Positions 9,626 through 17,704 of a stretch of DNA of 64,000 bases are shown piece after piece. A model generated the notes under the pieces. The model made no database searches. It saw only the letters and a list, made by a program, of their open reading frames with translations, and was not told where the DNA came from. The stretch is from Xanthomonas cissicola (lineage in GTDB: Bacteria; Pseudomonadota; Gammaproteobacteria; Xanthomonadales; Xanthomonadaceae). The stretch's first letter is position 1; each line of letters starts with the position of its first letter. Position numbers and translations under genes: made by a program. The stretch is from positions 1 to 64,000 of the forward strand of contig NZ_VZPL01000002.1 of the NCBI RefSeq assembly GCF_008801575.1, given 5' to 3'.

Positions 9626-9654
9626 AAAGAGCGCGGATCCCGCGCTCTTTCTTT
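9626..9654 (+). terminator. Rho-independent terminator after the third M13 gene
   Basis: A perfect 8-bp stem GAGCGCGG/CCGCGCTC with a 3-base loop is preceded by an A run and followed by a T-rich run. This geometry can end transcription from either side. It lies 26 bases past the third M13 stop. Confidence 0.8.
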
Positions 9655-9720
9655 GTCTGTGGCATTCGCGGGAAAGCGTGTCAGCTACGATCCGTGCTGG
9701 CTTCTGCGACGTCCATCCAT

Positions 9721-9787
9721 GTAGGAGCGGCCCTGGCCGCGCTGAGGTGTTCCCGATGATGCCCATCGCGGCCAAGGCCGCTCCTAC
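9721..9787. repeat. REP-like palindromic element, copy A
   Basis: A 67-base imperfect palindrome has outer arms GTAGGAGCGGCC and GGCCGCTCCTAC. A second copy with the same arms lies at 54189-54281. It is placed between the convergent M13 and rhomboid genes, as is usual for REP or small MITE-like elements. No transposase gene is linked to it. Confidence 0.75.
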
Positions 9788-9819
9788 GGATCACGCGCAA
9801 CGAAGCAGCATTGCCCGAC

Positions 9820-10515
9820 TCAACGCACCACGCGTAACGGCGGCTTGCGCTTCCCACCGCCCTTCCTTCCGCCGCTGCCGCCGAATGGCGACTGGCCGCG
9901 CCAGTAGCGGATCATCAGCCAGCCGAACAGCATGCCGCCCAGATGCGCGAAGTGGGCCACGCCAGGCTGCCAACCGGTCGCCCCCAGCAATAACTCGATT
10001 GCGCCGAACACGATCACGAAGGTCCGCGCCTTCATTGGAATCGGCGGGAACAGCAGCATCACGCGCTGATTGGGGAACAGCATTCCGTACGCCAGCAGCA
10101 AACCGAACACGCCACCCGATGCGCCCACGACCGGCGCACCGCTTTGCGTGAACCAGGCCATCAACAACTGGCACAGCCCGGCGCCGGCCACGCACACGAG
10201 GTAGTAGGTAAGAAAGCGCTTCTGGCCCCAGGTCTGTTCCAACGGCGCGCCAAACATGAAAAGCGCCAGCATGTTGAAAAACAGATGGTTGAAGCCGCCA
10301 TGCAGGAACGCGTAGGTCAGCAGCTGCCACGGCATGAAGCTGGCGCCCGGCGAAAATGCATCGAAACCGTTGGACAGCGGCCACAACATCAGCCACGACA
10401 ACACGCTGTCCGATGGCAACACGCCGGCGCCCAGGTCGCCCACCGCCCATTGCAGCAGGAACAAGCCGATGTTGGCGATCAGTAATGCTTTGGTGATGGG
10501 CGGTAGTTGAGGCAT
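9820..10515 (-). CDS. Rhomboid-family intramembrane serine protease
   Basis: This 231-residue polytopic membrane protein cleaves transmembrane helices inside the bilayer. Six hydrophobic segments are visible. The rhomboid signatures are HGGFNHLFFNM (His77, Asn81), the nucleophile in GASGG (Ser133) and the partner His191 in AHLGG. The C terminus is a basic Gly/Lys/Arg tail that probably faces the cytoplasm. ATG 10515 has a good AAGGA ribosome binding site, which decides the start. The gene lies 40 bases after the alkyltransferase-like gene on the same strand, so the two are probably co-transcribed. The substrate is unknown. Confidence 0.93.
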   Translation of the reverse strand: MPQLPPITKALLIANIGLFLLQWAVGDLGAGVLPSDSVLSWLMLWPLSNGFDAFSPGASFMPWQLLTYAFLHGGFNHLFFNMLALFMFGAPLEQTWGQKRFLTYYLVCVAGAGLCQLLMAWFTQSGAPVVGASGGVFGLLLAYGMLFPNQRVMLLFPPIPMKARTFVIVFGAIELLLGATGWQPGVAHFAHLGGMLFGWLMIRYWRGQSPFGGSGGRKGGGKRKPPLRVVR

Positions 10516-10555
10516 GGTGGCTTCCTTCGGAATGCTGCCGATGATAACGGCAGGC

Positions 10556-10963
10556 TTATGAAGGCCCCCACACGGCCGCATCCAGCCGCTGTGCGGCGCT
10601 GGCCCGGCGCACACGGCCCCGTTCCACCTGGACGCCCTCGGCGCGCAGGCGCTGGCATTGCTCCCGGTAGCCTGCCGAGCCTTCGGGCAAGGCAATCCGG
10701 CCATCGCTACGCAATACGCGATGCCAGGGAAGCTTTGGGTCGTCGTTGCCGCTGAGCACGCGTGCCACCAGACGCGCACGGCCCGGCAGGCCGGCGCGCC
10801 GGGCAACTTCCCCATAACCGGCGACCTCGCCCGCGGGAATTGTGCGGATTATCTGGACAATCCGCAGCCGCGCCTGCTCGCCGGACAGTGACTCACCCTT
10901 GGAGCCGGCACGCACAGGCGGGCCGGCAGTGCCGCGCGGCGTTGGATGGCGAGATGTGGGCAT
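10556..10963 (-). CDS. Alkyltransferase-like protein (ATL), MGMT homologue without the active Cys
   Basis: This 135-residue protein has the C-terminal DNA-binding domain of O6-alkylguanine-DNA alkyltransferase, including AGEVAGYGEVARRAG and an arginine-containing loop. In the active-site motif PCHRV the Cys is Trp: LPWHRVL with Trp80. Such ATL proteins bind O6-alkylguanine lesions without repairing them and hand the lesion to nucleotide excision repair. The start ATG 10963 gives a short basic N-terminal arm before the domain. It precedes the rhomboid gene by 40 bases in the same direction. It cannot be an active Ogt. Confidence 0.88.
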   Translation of the reverse strand: MPTSRHPTPRGTAGPPVRAGSKGESLSGEQARLRIVQIIRTIPAGEVAGYGEVARRAGLPGRARLVARVLSGNDDPKLPWHRVLRSDGRIALPEGSAGYREQCQRLRAEGVQVERGRVRRASAAQRLDAAVWGPS

Positions 10964-11401
10964 CGTGCAAGCATGCCAGCTGATCGGCGTGCGTGTGCGG
11001 ATCGGCTTGCACGCGAAGGGAAACTTGCCAGCCCCTCTCCCCCGGGGAGAGGGGCTGGGGTGAGGGTACGGGCGAAGCAAGCAAACCAATGAGGCAACGC
11101 AATAAGTCGACATCGCCCCCGGGTAAAAAATACAAAAAGCTTGAATATCAGATCGAGGGGATTAATAAGTCGCTTCTACCGAACCCTTACCCCCAACCCC
11201 TCATCCATGGGAGAGACGCTTCAATCCTTCCCATCGAGACACTGCCCCCCCCTACGGAGACTAAGGTGGCGCGCAGTTCCGGATGAGGGTACGTCTGCCA
11301 CTGGATATCGCAGCCTGGCATCGATCAAGGCATCGCCTTATGCGCCGCCACATGGCAACCAATTATCGACAGCGGCGGCGGCACCATGGCGCAAGCAACG
11401 C
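10964..11401. other. Intergenic region with a GC-rich palindrome
   Basis: These 438 bases lie upstream of the ATL gene and beyond the 3' end of glutathione reductase. A near-perfect palindrome at 11030-11056 (AGCCCCTCTCC with its reverse complement) begins a stretch ending GGGGTGAGGGTACG. A partly related stretch of inverted sense (CCCTTACCCCCAACCCCTC) lies at 11182-11200. This looks like a dispersed intergenic repeat rather than a gene. No convincing ORF was found. Confidence 0.5.
11030..11056. repeat. 27-base GC-rich palindrome
   Basis: The sequence AGCCCCTCTCC...GGAGAGGGGCT forms an almost perfect inverted repeat with a CCCGG centre. No T tract follows on either strand, so it is more likely a repeat-family hairpin than a terminator. 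Confidence 0.6.
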
Positions 11402-12772
11402 TCAGTGCATCAACACAACCTCTTCAGACGAGGTGGGATGAATCGCCACGGTTTCGTCGAAGTCGCGCTTGGTCGCGCCCATCTTCACCGCCACCGCAAA
11501 GCCTTGCAGCATTTCGTCGGCGCTTTCACTCAGCAGATGCACGCCGACCACACGTTCTTCTTCGCCCACGCACACCAGCTTGAACAGGCTGCGCTGCGGC
11601 GCGTCGGCCAGTGCGTGCAGCATCGGGCGGAAATTGCTGCGGTACACGCGCACCGCCCCGTTGTAGCGCGCACGCGCCTGTTCTTCGGTGAGCCCGACAT
11701 TGCCAAGCGGCGGGTGCGAAAACACCACGCTGGGCACGTCTTCGTAATCCATGCGCGCATCCGGTTGGTGACCGAACAGGCGGTCCATCAGCTTGCGCCC
11801 CGCCGCAATCGCCACCGGCGTCAGTCCGACCTTGCCGCCCACATCGCCGATTGCGTGAATATTGGGCACGTTGGTGGTCTGCCTGTCGTCCACCACCACT
11901 TCGCCCTTGTCGCCAAGCGCAACACCCACGGTGTCCAGACCCAGCCCTGCGGTATTGGCGCGGCGGCCCACCGCGAAAAACACCTTGTCGAAGACGTCGT
12001 TGCCCTGCTCGCGCGGATGTACGGAATGCCCATGCACGCGCAGCGCACCGTGCATATCGCGCTCCAATGCGGTGGTGGTGAAACCGAAGTGCAGCCGCAC
12101 GCCCAGATGGCGCAGGTTGTCGGCCAACTGCAAGGTCAGTTCCGCATCGAAGCGTTCCAGCAAGCGCTCGCCCTGCACGAATAGATGCACGCGGCTCCCC
12201 AAGGCCTGCAGCAGCCCGGCGATTTCCACCGCGATATAGCCGCCGCCGATAATCGCGACCTGCTCGGGCGCATGGCAGAGATTGAAGAAATCGTCGGAGA
12301 CCTCGCCATGCTCTGCGCCCTCCACGTCCGGGCGTAACGCGTGCGCGCCAGTGGCGATCACGATGTGCCCGGCGGTTACCGGCACGCCGTCGCTGTCCAT
12401 GACGGTATGGCGGTCCTGCAATACGCCGCGCTGCGGGATCAAGACCACGCCATCTTCGTTGAGGCGGCGTCGATAGCTGGCGTGGATGTTGGCGATGTAC
12501 CCCTGCCGATGCGTGACCAGCTCCTGCCAGGCCAACGTCGGGCGCGGCACATCGAATCCCAAGGCGCTGGCCAACTCGATCTTGCCGGCCAGATCGGCGG
12601 CCAGCCACATCGCCTTCTTCGGCACGCAACCGAGATTGACGCAGGTGCCGCCCAATTCGTCGGGCTCTATGATCGCCACGCGCGCGCCATGTTTTGCCGC
12701 GCGAAATCCCGCCGCGAGGCCGCCGGACCCGCCGCCCAGAATCACCACGTCGTAGTCGTAACGCGCACTCAT
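11402..12772 (-). CDS. gor: Glutathione-disulfide reductase
   Basis: This 456-residue class I flavoprotein reduces glutathione disulfide with NADPH in the cytoplasm. The N-terminal FAD site is VVILGGGSGGLAAGFRAA. The redox-active disulfide sits in GGTCVNLGCVPKK (Cys44 and Cys49). The NAD(P) site is IIGGGYIAVEIAG, and the C-terminal dimerisation domain carries the catalytic His-Glu pair in HPTSSEE. ATG 12772 overlaps the stop codon of the upstream DadA-like gene by four bases (ATGA), which implies translational coupling. Length and motifs match the family. Trypanothione or mercuric reductase is less likely, as there are no extra Cys motifs or a mer context. Confidence 0.95.
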   Translation of the reverse strand: MSARYDYDVVILGGGSGGLAAGFRAAKHGARVAIIEPDELGGTCVNLGCVPKKAMWLAADLAGKIELASALGFDVPRPTLAWQELVTHRQGYIANIHASYRRRLNEDGVVLIPQRGVLQDRHTVMDSDGVPVTAGHIVIATGAHALRPDVEGAEHGEVSDDFFNLCHAPEQVAIIGGGYIAVEIAGLLQALGSRVHLFVQGERLLERFDAELTLQLADNLRHLGVRLHFGFTTTALERDMHGALRVHGHSVHPREQGNDVFDKVFFAVGRRANTAGLGLDTVGVALGDKGEVVVDDRQTTNVPNIHAIGDVGGKVGLTPVAIAAGRKLMDRLFGHQPDARMDYEDVPSVVFSHPPLGNVGLTEEQARARYNGAVRVYRSNFRPMLHALADAPQRSLFKLVCVGEEERVVGVHLLSESADEMLQGFAVAVKMGATKRDFDETVAIHPTSSEEVVLMH

Positions 12773-14019
12773 GCGAAACGCTCCGCCCGGTAAGGATGCG
12801 GGTCCAGCGCAGGTGCGCGGCCCGTGATCAGGTCGGCCATCAATTGTCCGCTTGCAGTGCTCATGCTGATGCCGAGCATGCCATGCCCGGCTGCGAGCCA
12901 GACGTGAGGATGGCCTGGCACCGCGCCCAACACCGGCACGTCGTCCCAGGTCATCGGCCGCCATCCGTACCAGCGTTCGATCACTGCAGGTCCGCATGGC
13001 GTATGCAGATAGTCGGCCGCCGCGCGCTCCAACGCAGCCAGGCGCGTGGCATTGAGCTGCGTATCGCGCCCGGAAAATTCCATCGTGCTGCCGATGCGCA
13101 GGCGGTCGCGCCACGGCACCACGAACACCCAGCGGTCCTTCAACACCACCGGGCGACGCGGCATCAGATGCGGCGCGCTGTAGGTAATCGAATAGCCCTT
13201 GCCGGCCTGCACCGGCAGGCGCAGACCAAGTTGCGCCGCCAGCGCCGGCGACCATGGTCCGGTTGCGATCACCACCTCGCGCGCACGGCGCTTGCCGTGC
13301 TCGGTCTGCACGCAGCTGCCGCCTCCATCGGGCACGATTGCCTGCACGCGGCAGTGCGCATCGATCACCCCGCCACGTGCGCGCAGCACTCTCGCAAGCT
13401 CTGCGGTGTATTGCTCCGGGCGTAGATGCGCATCGCCCGGGAAGTGGATCGCGCCAGCGACCCCATCGCGAAATGCGGGATCCTGACGCATATAGTCCGC
13501 ACCATCGATGACCTCTGCCCGGATACCCCACTGCGCCAGCAGCGCGCATTCGTCGCGGTATTGCGCAAAGCGGCGCGCATCGCCGAACACGTAATCCAGC
13601 CCGTCGTTGCGAAACTCGCACTCCAGCGCGTACCGCGCCACCCACGCGTCGAAACGCTGCCGCGCATCGCGCAACAGCGCCGCCCGCGCCTGTGCACTGG
13701 ACTGCCAATCGCGTGCATTGCAGCGCCGTGCGAAGCGCAGTAGCCAGCGCCACAACTCCGGATCCAGACGGGGCGGGATATACAGCGGGGCATCCGGGGT
13801 GAACATCCATTTCAGTGCCTGCGCGATCATGCCGGGCGCCGCCAGCGGCGGTGCATGGCTCGGCGTGATGGTGCCGCAATTGCCGTAGGAGGTCGCCGCC
13901 CCAGTCGCACCGGCATCGAGCACACGCACCTGCCGGCCCGCTTCGACAAGTGCCAGCGCGGTGGCCAGGCCAATCGCGCCCGCGCCGATCACCAGCACAT
14001 CATCGCGGCTGCCGTGCAT
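12769..14019 (-). CDS. FAD-dependent D-amino acid dehydrogenase-like protein (DadA family)
   Basis: This 416-residue protein of the DAO/DadA superfamily probably oxidises an amine or D-amino acid and feeds electrons to the respiratory chain. It opens with the Rossmann motif VIGAGAIGLATALALVEAG and has the DadA-type block GATGAATSYGNCGTITPSHAPPLAAPG shortly after. The C-terminal part contains RPMTWDDVPVLG and a flavin-closing AAGHGMLGISMSTASG motif. It overlaps gor by four bases and lies 7 bases downstream of the DUF418 gene, so all three form one leftward operon. The substrate is not decided by the sequence; proline- or hydroxyproline-type oxidation is an alternative. Confidence 0.85.
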   Translation of the reverse strand: MHGSRDDVLVIGAGAIGLATALALVEAGRQVRVLDAGATGAATSYGNCGTITPSHAPPLAAPGMIAQALKWMFTPDAPLYIPPRLDPELWRWLLRFARRCNARDWQSSAQARAALLRDARQRFDAWVARYALECEFRNDGLDYVFGDARRFAQYRDECALLAQWGIRAEVIDGADYMRQDPAFRDGVAGAIHFPGDAHLRPEQYTAELARVLRARGGVIDAHCRVQAIVPDGGGSCVQTEHGKRRAREVVIATGPWSPALAAQLGLRLPVQAGKGYSITYSAPHLMPRRPVVLKDRWVFVVPWRDRLRIGSTMEFSGRDTQLNATRLAALERAAADYLHTPCGPAVIERWYGWRPMTWDDVPVLGAVPGHPHVWLAAGHGMLGISMSTASGQLMADLITGRAPALDPHPYRAERFA

Positions 14020-14026
14020 GCAGGCG

Positions 14027-15271
14027 CTACCCGGCGCGCCCGGCGCCACGCCACATCGGCGGCACCTGCAGATAGGTCACGCTGCGCCATAGCCATTCCA
14101 TCGGCCCGAAGCGGAACCAGTGCAGCCAGCACCGGCTCAGCAGCACCTGCAGCGCGAACAGTGCCAGTGCGAACGGCAGTTGCCACACCCGCGGCAGCTG
14201 TTCGAAATAGCCCAGCCCGTAGCCGTAGAAGATGCCGGTGCAGACCAGCGATTGCAGCAGATAGTTGCTCAATGCCATCCGCCCTGCTGGCGCAAGCCAT
14301 GCCAGGCGCGATGCCAGGCGCACCACCCATGCGGCGTAGCCCAGGCACATCAACGGCCCTGCAATCAGCGACAGCGCGAAGGCGCCGGACAGGCGCAGGT
14401 CCAGACGCGCCGGATCGATCCACGGCTCCAACGCATAACTTGCCAGCATCACGCCCAGCCCGAGCGGCAATACGCCATAGCGTAGCGTCGCAAACAAGCG
14501 TGGGAAGCGCTCGGGCGTGGCGATCGCACCGCTGCGCACGAACCAGCCACCGAGCAGGAACATGCCGAGCATGGCCGGGCCGTTGATGCTGAGGCCGGTC
14601 ATCGCTTCCTGAAAGTCATGCCAGCGCTGCACCGTCGCTTGCAGGTAAGTGCCACTGCCGAATGCGGCGCGCTGCGCCTGCACATTCGCCAGCGCCTGCT
14701 GCGCGGCGTCGGCCATCGCCGCTTTCCACTGCACCGTCGCGGCAGGATCGGCCTGCGCCAGCTCGCCTGCCACGCCATACAGCAGGGTCAACCCAGGTGC
14801 ACACAGGTACACCAATGCAGCGAACCACGGCAGCGTCACCGTCGGCACGTTGCGCGCGCTCAGCAGCAGCAACGCCAGCAGGGCATAGGTCACCAGAACA
14901 TCGCCGGACCACACCAGCAATGCATGGCCAAGCCCGATCGCCAAGAGCCCGAGGGTGCGGCGTAGATACAGGCCGAAGAATGCGCGCCCGGCCTGTGCGG
15001 CGCGCTGCGCCATCACCGCAAAGCCCATGCCGAACAACAGCGAAAACAGCGTGTAGAACTTGCCTTGCACGAACACGTAGACCAGCGCATCGGCAACCCG
15101 GTCGGCGCCATGCCAATGCGGCTCCACGCCGGTCATGGCCAGATCGAGCGGCCCGACGAAGGCTTCCATGTTCATCAGCAGGATGCCCAGCAGCGCCACG
15201 CCGCGCAGGACATCCAGCACGACGATGCGTTCGGTCGCAGCAATGGGAAGCAGCACGTCGCGGGATGTCAT
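14027..15271 (-). CDS. DUF418 family multi-pass membrane protein (YeiB-like)
   Basis: This 414-residue integral membrane protein opens with RIVVLDVLRGVALLGILLMN, the hallmark of DUF418/YeiB proteins related to membrane acyltransferase folds. About ten hydrophobic segments are visible. The conserved C-terminal GRMALSNYLLQSLVCTGIFYGYGLG segment (the DUF418 domain proper) is present. No activity has been firmly assigned to the family; a transport or acyl-transfer role is inferred. ATG 15271 was chosen over GTG 15274. It is the first gene of the leftward operon with the DadA-like dehydrogenase and gor. Confidence 0.85.
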   Translation of the reverse strand: MTSRDVLLPIAATERIVVLDVLRGVALLGILLMNMEAFVGPLDLAMTGVEPHWHGADRVADALVYVFVQGKFYTLFSLLFGMGFAVMAQRAAQAGRAFFGLYLRRTLGLLAIGLGHALLVWSGDVLVTYALLALLLLSARNVPTVTLPWFAALVYLCAPGLTLLYGVAGELAQADPAATVQWKAAMADAAQQALANVQAQRAAFGSGTYLQATVQRWHDFQEAMTGLSINGPAMLGMFLLGGWFVRSGAIATPERFPRLFATLRYGVLPLGLGVMLASYALEPWIDPARLDLRLSGAFALSLIAGPLMCLGYAAWVVRLASRLAWLAPAGRMALSNYLLQSLVCTGIFYGYGLGYFEQLPRVWQLPFALALFALQVLLSRCWLHWFRFGPMEWLWRSVTYLQVPPMWRGAGRAG

Positions 15272-15317
15272 CACGGCTCAGGCAACCAGATGCGGCGGCG
15301 CGCGCCGCAGAATGCAA

Positions 15318-15342
15318 ACGGCCCGCCGATGGGGCGGGCCGT
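15318..15342 (-). terminator. Candidate terminator hairpin for the slyD transcript
   Basis: An inverted repeat ACGGCCCGCC...GGGCGGGCCGT is followed, in the leftward direction, by a short T stretch (GTTTGC). It lies about 165 bases past the slyD stop and just upstream of the DUF418 gene. The T run is short, so the strength is uncertain. Confidence 0.45.
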
Positions 15343-15506
15343 CAGGAACAGCAATCATGCACGCACCGCGGCAACCCACAGGCATGGGCCGATGTGCGTG
15401 TGGCGCGCATGCACCACCGTCGCGCCGGATGGCCGGCCTACGTCAGTGGTGCGCATGCGTCCCACCCGTCCAACCGCCACGCGAGCGCGTGCGTGCGTGA
15501 CCGACC

Positions 15507-15986
15507 TTAGTGGTGATGACCGCCGTCGCCGTGCACATGGCCGTGGTCGCGTTCTTCCGCGGTGGCTTCGCGCACTTCGACGATCTCCACGTCGAAATGC
15601 AGATCCTTGCCGGCCATCGGGTGATTGAGGTCCACATCGACCACGCTCATGCCGACCTTCTGCACCGTCACTGCGCGCGGGCCGAAGTTGGTCTGCAGCA
15701 CGACCTGGGTGCCGGGCACCAGTTTGGTGGCGCCGAAATGCTTCTTGGGCACGCGCTGGCTCAGGCCTTCGCGGTATTCGCCATAGGCTTCGGTGGCCTT
15801 GACGTCAACGCCGAAGCTCTCGCCGGCTTCCTTATCCATCATGGCCGCTTCCAGGCCCGGGATGATGTTGCCGTGGCCGATCATGATCGCCAACGGGTCA
15901 CGCTCCTTGGAGCTCTCGATCGGCTCCTGGCCGATCTCCGAAACGGTGTAATGGAAGCGGACGACGCTGTCTTTTTCGATCTTCAT
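15507..15986 (-). CDS. slyD: FKBP-type peptidyl-prolyl isomerase, SlyD-like
   Basis: This 159-residue cytoplasmic FKBP-type prolyl isomerase and chaperone has the SlyD layout. The FKBP half-domain MKIEKDSVVRFHYTV opens the protein. The insert-in-flap chaperone domain runs roughly over residues 70-125 (including GATKLVPGTQVVLQTNFG). The FKBP fold then closes with VDLNHPMAGKDLHFDVEIVEV. The tail HGHVHGDGGHHH is His-rich, as in metal-binding SlyD proteins that support nickel enzyme maturation. The start at 15986 matches the family N terminus. The gene diverges from the NlpC/P60 lipoprotein gene across a 109-base gap. Confidence 0.92.
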   Translation of the reverse strand: MKIEKDSVVRFHYTVSEIGQEPIESSKERDPLAIMIGHGNIIPGLEAAMMDKEAGESFGVDVKATEAYGEYREGLSQRVPKKHFGATKLVPGTQVVLQTNFGPRAVTVQKVGMSVVDVDLNHPMAGKDLHFDVEIVEVREATAEERDHGHVHGDGGHHH

Positions 15987-16095
15987 GCCTGGCTCTGAAT
16001 GGGCTGCCCGGTGGCAGACGGTTGAGGACGGCTTGTCGGCCGCCGGGTGCGCCGCCATCATGGCGACCTTTCGAACCGCCCATTATCCCGGCTCC

Positions 16096-16638
16096 ATGCA
16101 TATGACGCCAGTTTTCGCCGCCAGCGCCCGACGCGCCGCGGCCAGCCTGTTGCTGGGCCTGCTGCTCCTGGGCGGCTGTTCGTCGCATGCGCCAGTGCGG
16201 CGCCCGGCCGCGCCACCACCGGCTGCGCGCGTATGGCCGCCGGTGCCGCCGGCCGACCCGGCCGCCGCCAACAACATTCTGATGCGCGCGCTGGGGCTGG
16301 TGGGCACCCCGTACCGGTTTGGCGGCAATACGCCTCAGACCGGCTTCGACTGCAGCGGGCTGGTCACCTATGTCTACCAAGACGTATTGGCCCTGGCGCT
16401 ACCGCGCACCTCGCGCGAACTGGCCGCGATCCAGGGCCCGCGCATCCCGCCCGAGCGACTTGCCACCGGCGATCTGGTGTTTTTCGGCGCCGGAGGCAAC
16501 GTGACCCATGTTGGCATTTATGTCGGTGAAGGCCGCTTCGTGCATGCCCCTACCACCGGCGGTACGGTCCGCTTGGATTTTCTGGATGGAGCTTACTGGC
16601 GTGACCATTATTCAGGTTCAAAGCGGGTCTTGCACTAA
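16096..16638 (+). CDS. NlpC/P60 family lipoprotein (peptidoglycan endopeptidase)
   Basis: This 180-residue predicted lipoprotein has a C-terminal NlpC/P60 domain that cleaves stem-peptide bonds in peptidoglycan. The signal peptide ends in the lipobox LGGC, followed by a Pro/Ala linker. The domain shows GTPYRFGG, the catalytic Cys86 in FDCSGLV, and His138 in THVGIYVGEGRFVHAP. Start choices are ATG 16096 or ATG 16102; both give the same mature protein. It lies directly upstream of a second NlpC/P60 gene, but a perfect Clp-type operator sits just after this stop codon, so the second gene probably has its own promoter. Confidence 0.93.
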   Translation: MHMTPVFAASARRAAASLLLGLLLLGGCSSHAPVRRPAAPPPAARVWPPVPPADPAAANNILMRALGLVGTPYRFGGNTPQTGFDCSGLVTYVYQDVLALALPRTSRELAAIQGPRIPPERLATGDLVFFGAGGNVTHVGIYVGEGRFVHAPTTGGTVRLDFLDGAYWRDHYSGSKRVLH

Positions 16639-16640
16639 AA

Positions 16641-16656
16641 TGTGATGAACATCACA
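16641..16656. promoter_or_regulatory. Perfect CRP/Clp-type operator TGTGA-N6-TCACA
   Basis: TGTGATGAACATCACA matches the CRP consensus half-sites exactly and is symmetric around the centre. In Xanthomonas this sequence is recognised by Clp, the c-di-GMP-responsive CRP homologue. It begins three bases after the stop of the first NlpC gene and lies 92 bases before the GTG of the second, so it most likely controls the second gene. Confidence 0.75.
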
Positions 16657-16747
16657 AGTCACAAAACGGAAAGTTAACTTTTTTTGAACGTAACAATTCT
16701 TTCACCAGGGCATCATCTCGCATCGACAGCAGAACTGTGATTCCCGC

Positions 16748-17497
16748 GTGACGAACGACGAACAGATCAAACCTGGCGCCGCACCGCTTCCGCCCCGGAA
16801 ACCGCTCCGCCTGCTATGCGCCACCGCGTTGTTGATTGCAGCACTTCCTGCATTCGCGCAGACCGCCAGCAGCACGCCATCCGCTCCTCAGACGACCACA
16901 CCGGACAGCGCCGTCGCCGCCGAGAAGGCCGCAACCCGCAGCCGCGCCGACGCCGCTGCCACCGCAACACTGGCCGCCCTGCTTCCGCACCTGGCTGCCA
17001 ACGACGCCATTCCGCTGATGGACCGCTCGGCGATGTTCGCTGGCGATCTCAGCCGCCTGCTCGCCAATTACGACGTGTCGCAGAGCGCAGCCAATGCTGC
17101 TCAGAACGCCGTGGCCGATAGCCGCGTGCAGGTGATCCTGCAGCGCGCCATGGCCCTGCTCGGCACTCCGTACGTCTGGGGCGGCGAATCCACCGAAGGG
17201 TTCGACTGCAGCGGCCTGGTCGGCTATGTATTCAAGACTGCGCTCGGCATCGACCTGCCGCGCGTCTCGCGCGACATCGCCCGCGACGAATCGGCCGAAC
17301 TGATCAAGGATCCGAGCGCGCTGAAGGCTGGCGACCTGGTGTTCTTCGGCAAGCGTGGCCGTATCGACCATGTCGGCCTGGTGGTCGGCGACGGCAAGTT
17401 TCTGCACGCGCCCAGCCGCGGCAAGGACGTGCGCGTGGATTCGCTGGCCAGCGGCTACTGGAGCGAGAAATTCATCCAGGCGCGCCGGGTGCTGTAA
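16748..17497 (+). CDS. NlpC/P60 family secreted endopeptidase
   Basis: This 249-residue secreted peptidoglycan hydrolase has a Sec signal peptide (hydrophobic stretch ending ALPAFAQ), an Ala/Thr-rich linker to about residue 75, a short helical region and a C-terminal NlpC/P60 domain. Catalytic residues are Cys154 in FDCSGLV and His208 in DHVGLVVGDGKFLHAP; GTPYVWGG precedes the Cys. Start GTG 16748 gives a normal signal peptide with a basic n-region. Unlike the upstream paralogue it lacks a lipobox and is likely periplasmic or released. A Clp-type operator upstream suggests control by cyclic di-GMP through Clp, which also regulates extracellular enzymes in the genus. Confidence 0.92.
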   Translation: MTNDEQIKPGAAPLPPRKPLRLLCATALLIAALPAFAQTASSTPSAPQTTTPDSAVAAEKAATRSRADAAATATLAALLPHLAANDAIPLMDRSAMFAGDLSRLLANYDVSQSAANAAQNAVADSRVQVILQRAMALLGTPYVWGGESTEGFDCSGLVGYVFKTALGIDLPRVSRDIARDESAELIKDPSALKAGDLVFFGKRGRIDHVGLVVGDGKFLHAPSRGKDVRVDSLASGYWSEKFIQARRVL

Positions 17498-17525
17498 CGC
17501 TCGGTTGCTTTCGACTCATTCGAAG

Positions 17526-17553
17526 AGGGCCGCGACGATCTCGCGGCCTTTTT
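17526..17553 (+). terminator. Rho-independent terminator
   Basis: An 8-bp stem GGCCGCGA/TCGCGGCC with a 5-base loop and a run of five T lies 30 bases past the second NlpC/P60 gene. Confidence 0.85.
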
Positions 17554-17704
17554 GTTGCGCGGAACCGGGCCGCGACGTGCATGTGCGACCGCGCAGCCTC
17601 TATCGGCGCCTACCGGCCCACGCGCCAGGTGCACCAGGAGCCGCGCTGCCCGCACCGCCTACGCCGTCATCGGGCAGATGATCTACCGGTACACGGGATG
17701 CGGC

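Noticed and set aside
15403-15458. Imperfect inverted repeat CGCGCATGCACCAC...GTGGTGCGCATGCG near slyD
   Set aside because: The arms mismatch at several positions and no T tract follows, so neither a terminator nor a mobile element can be supported.
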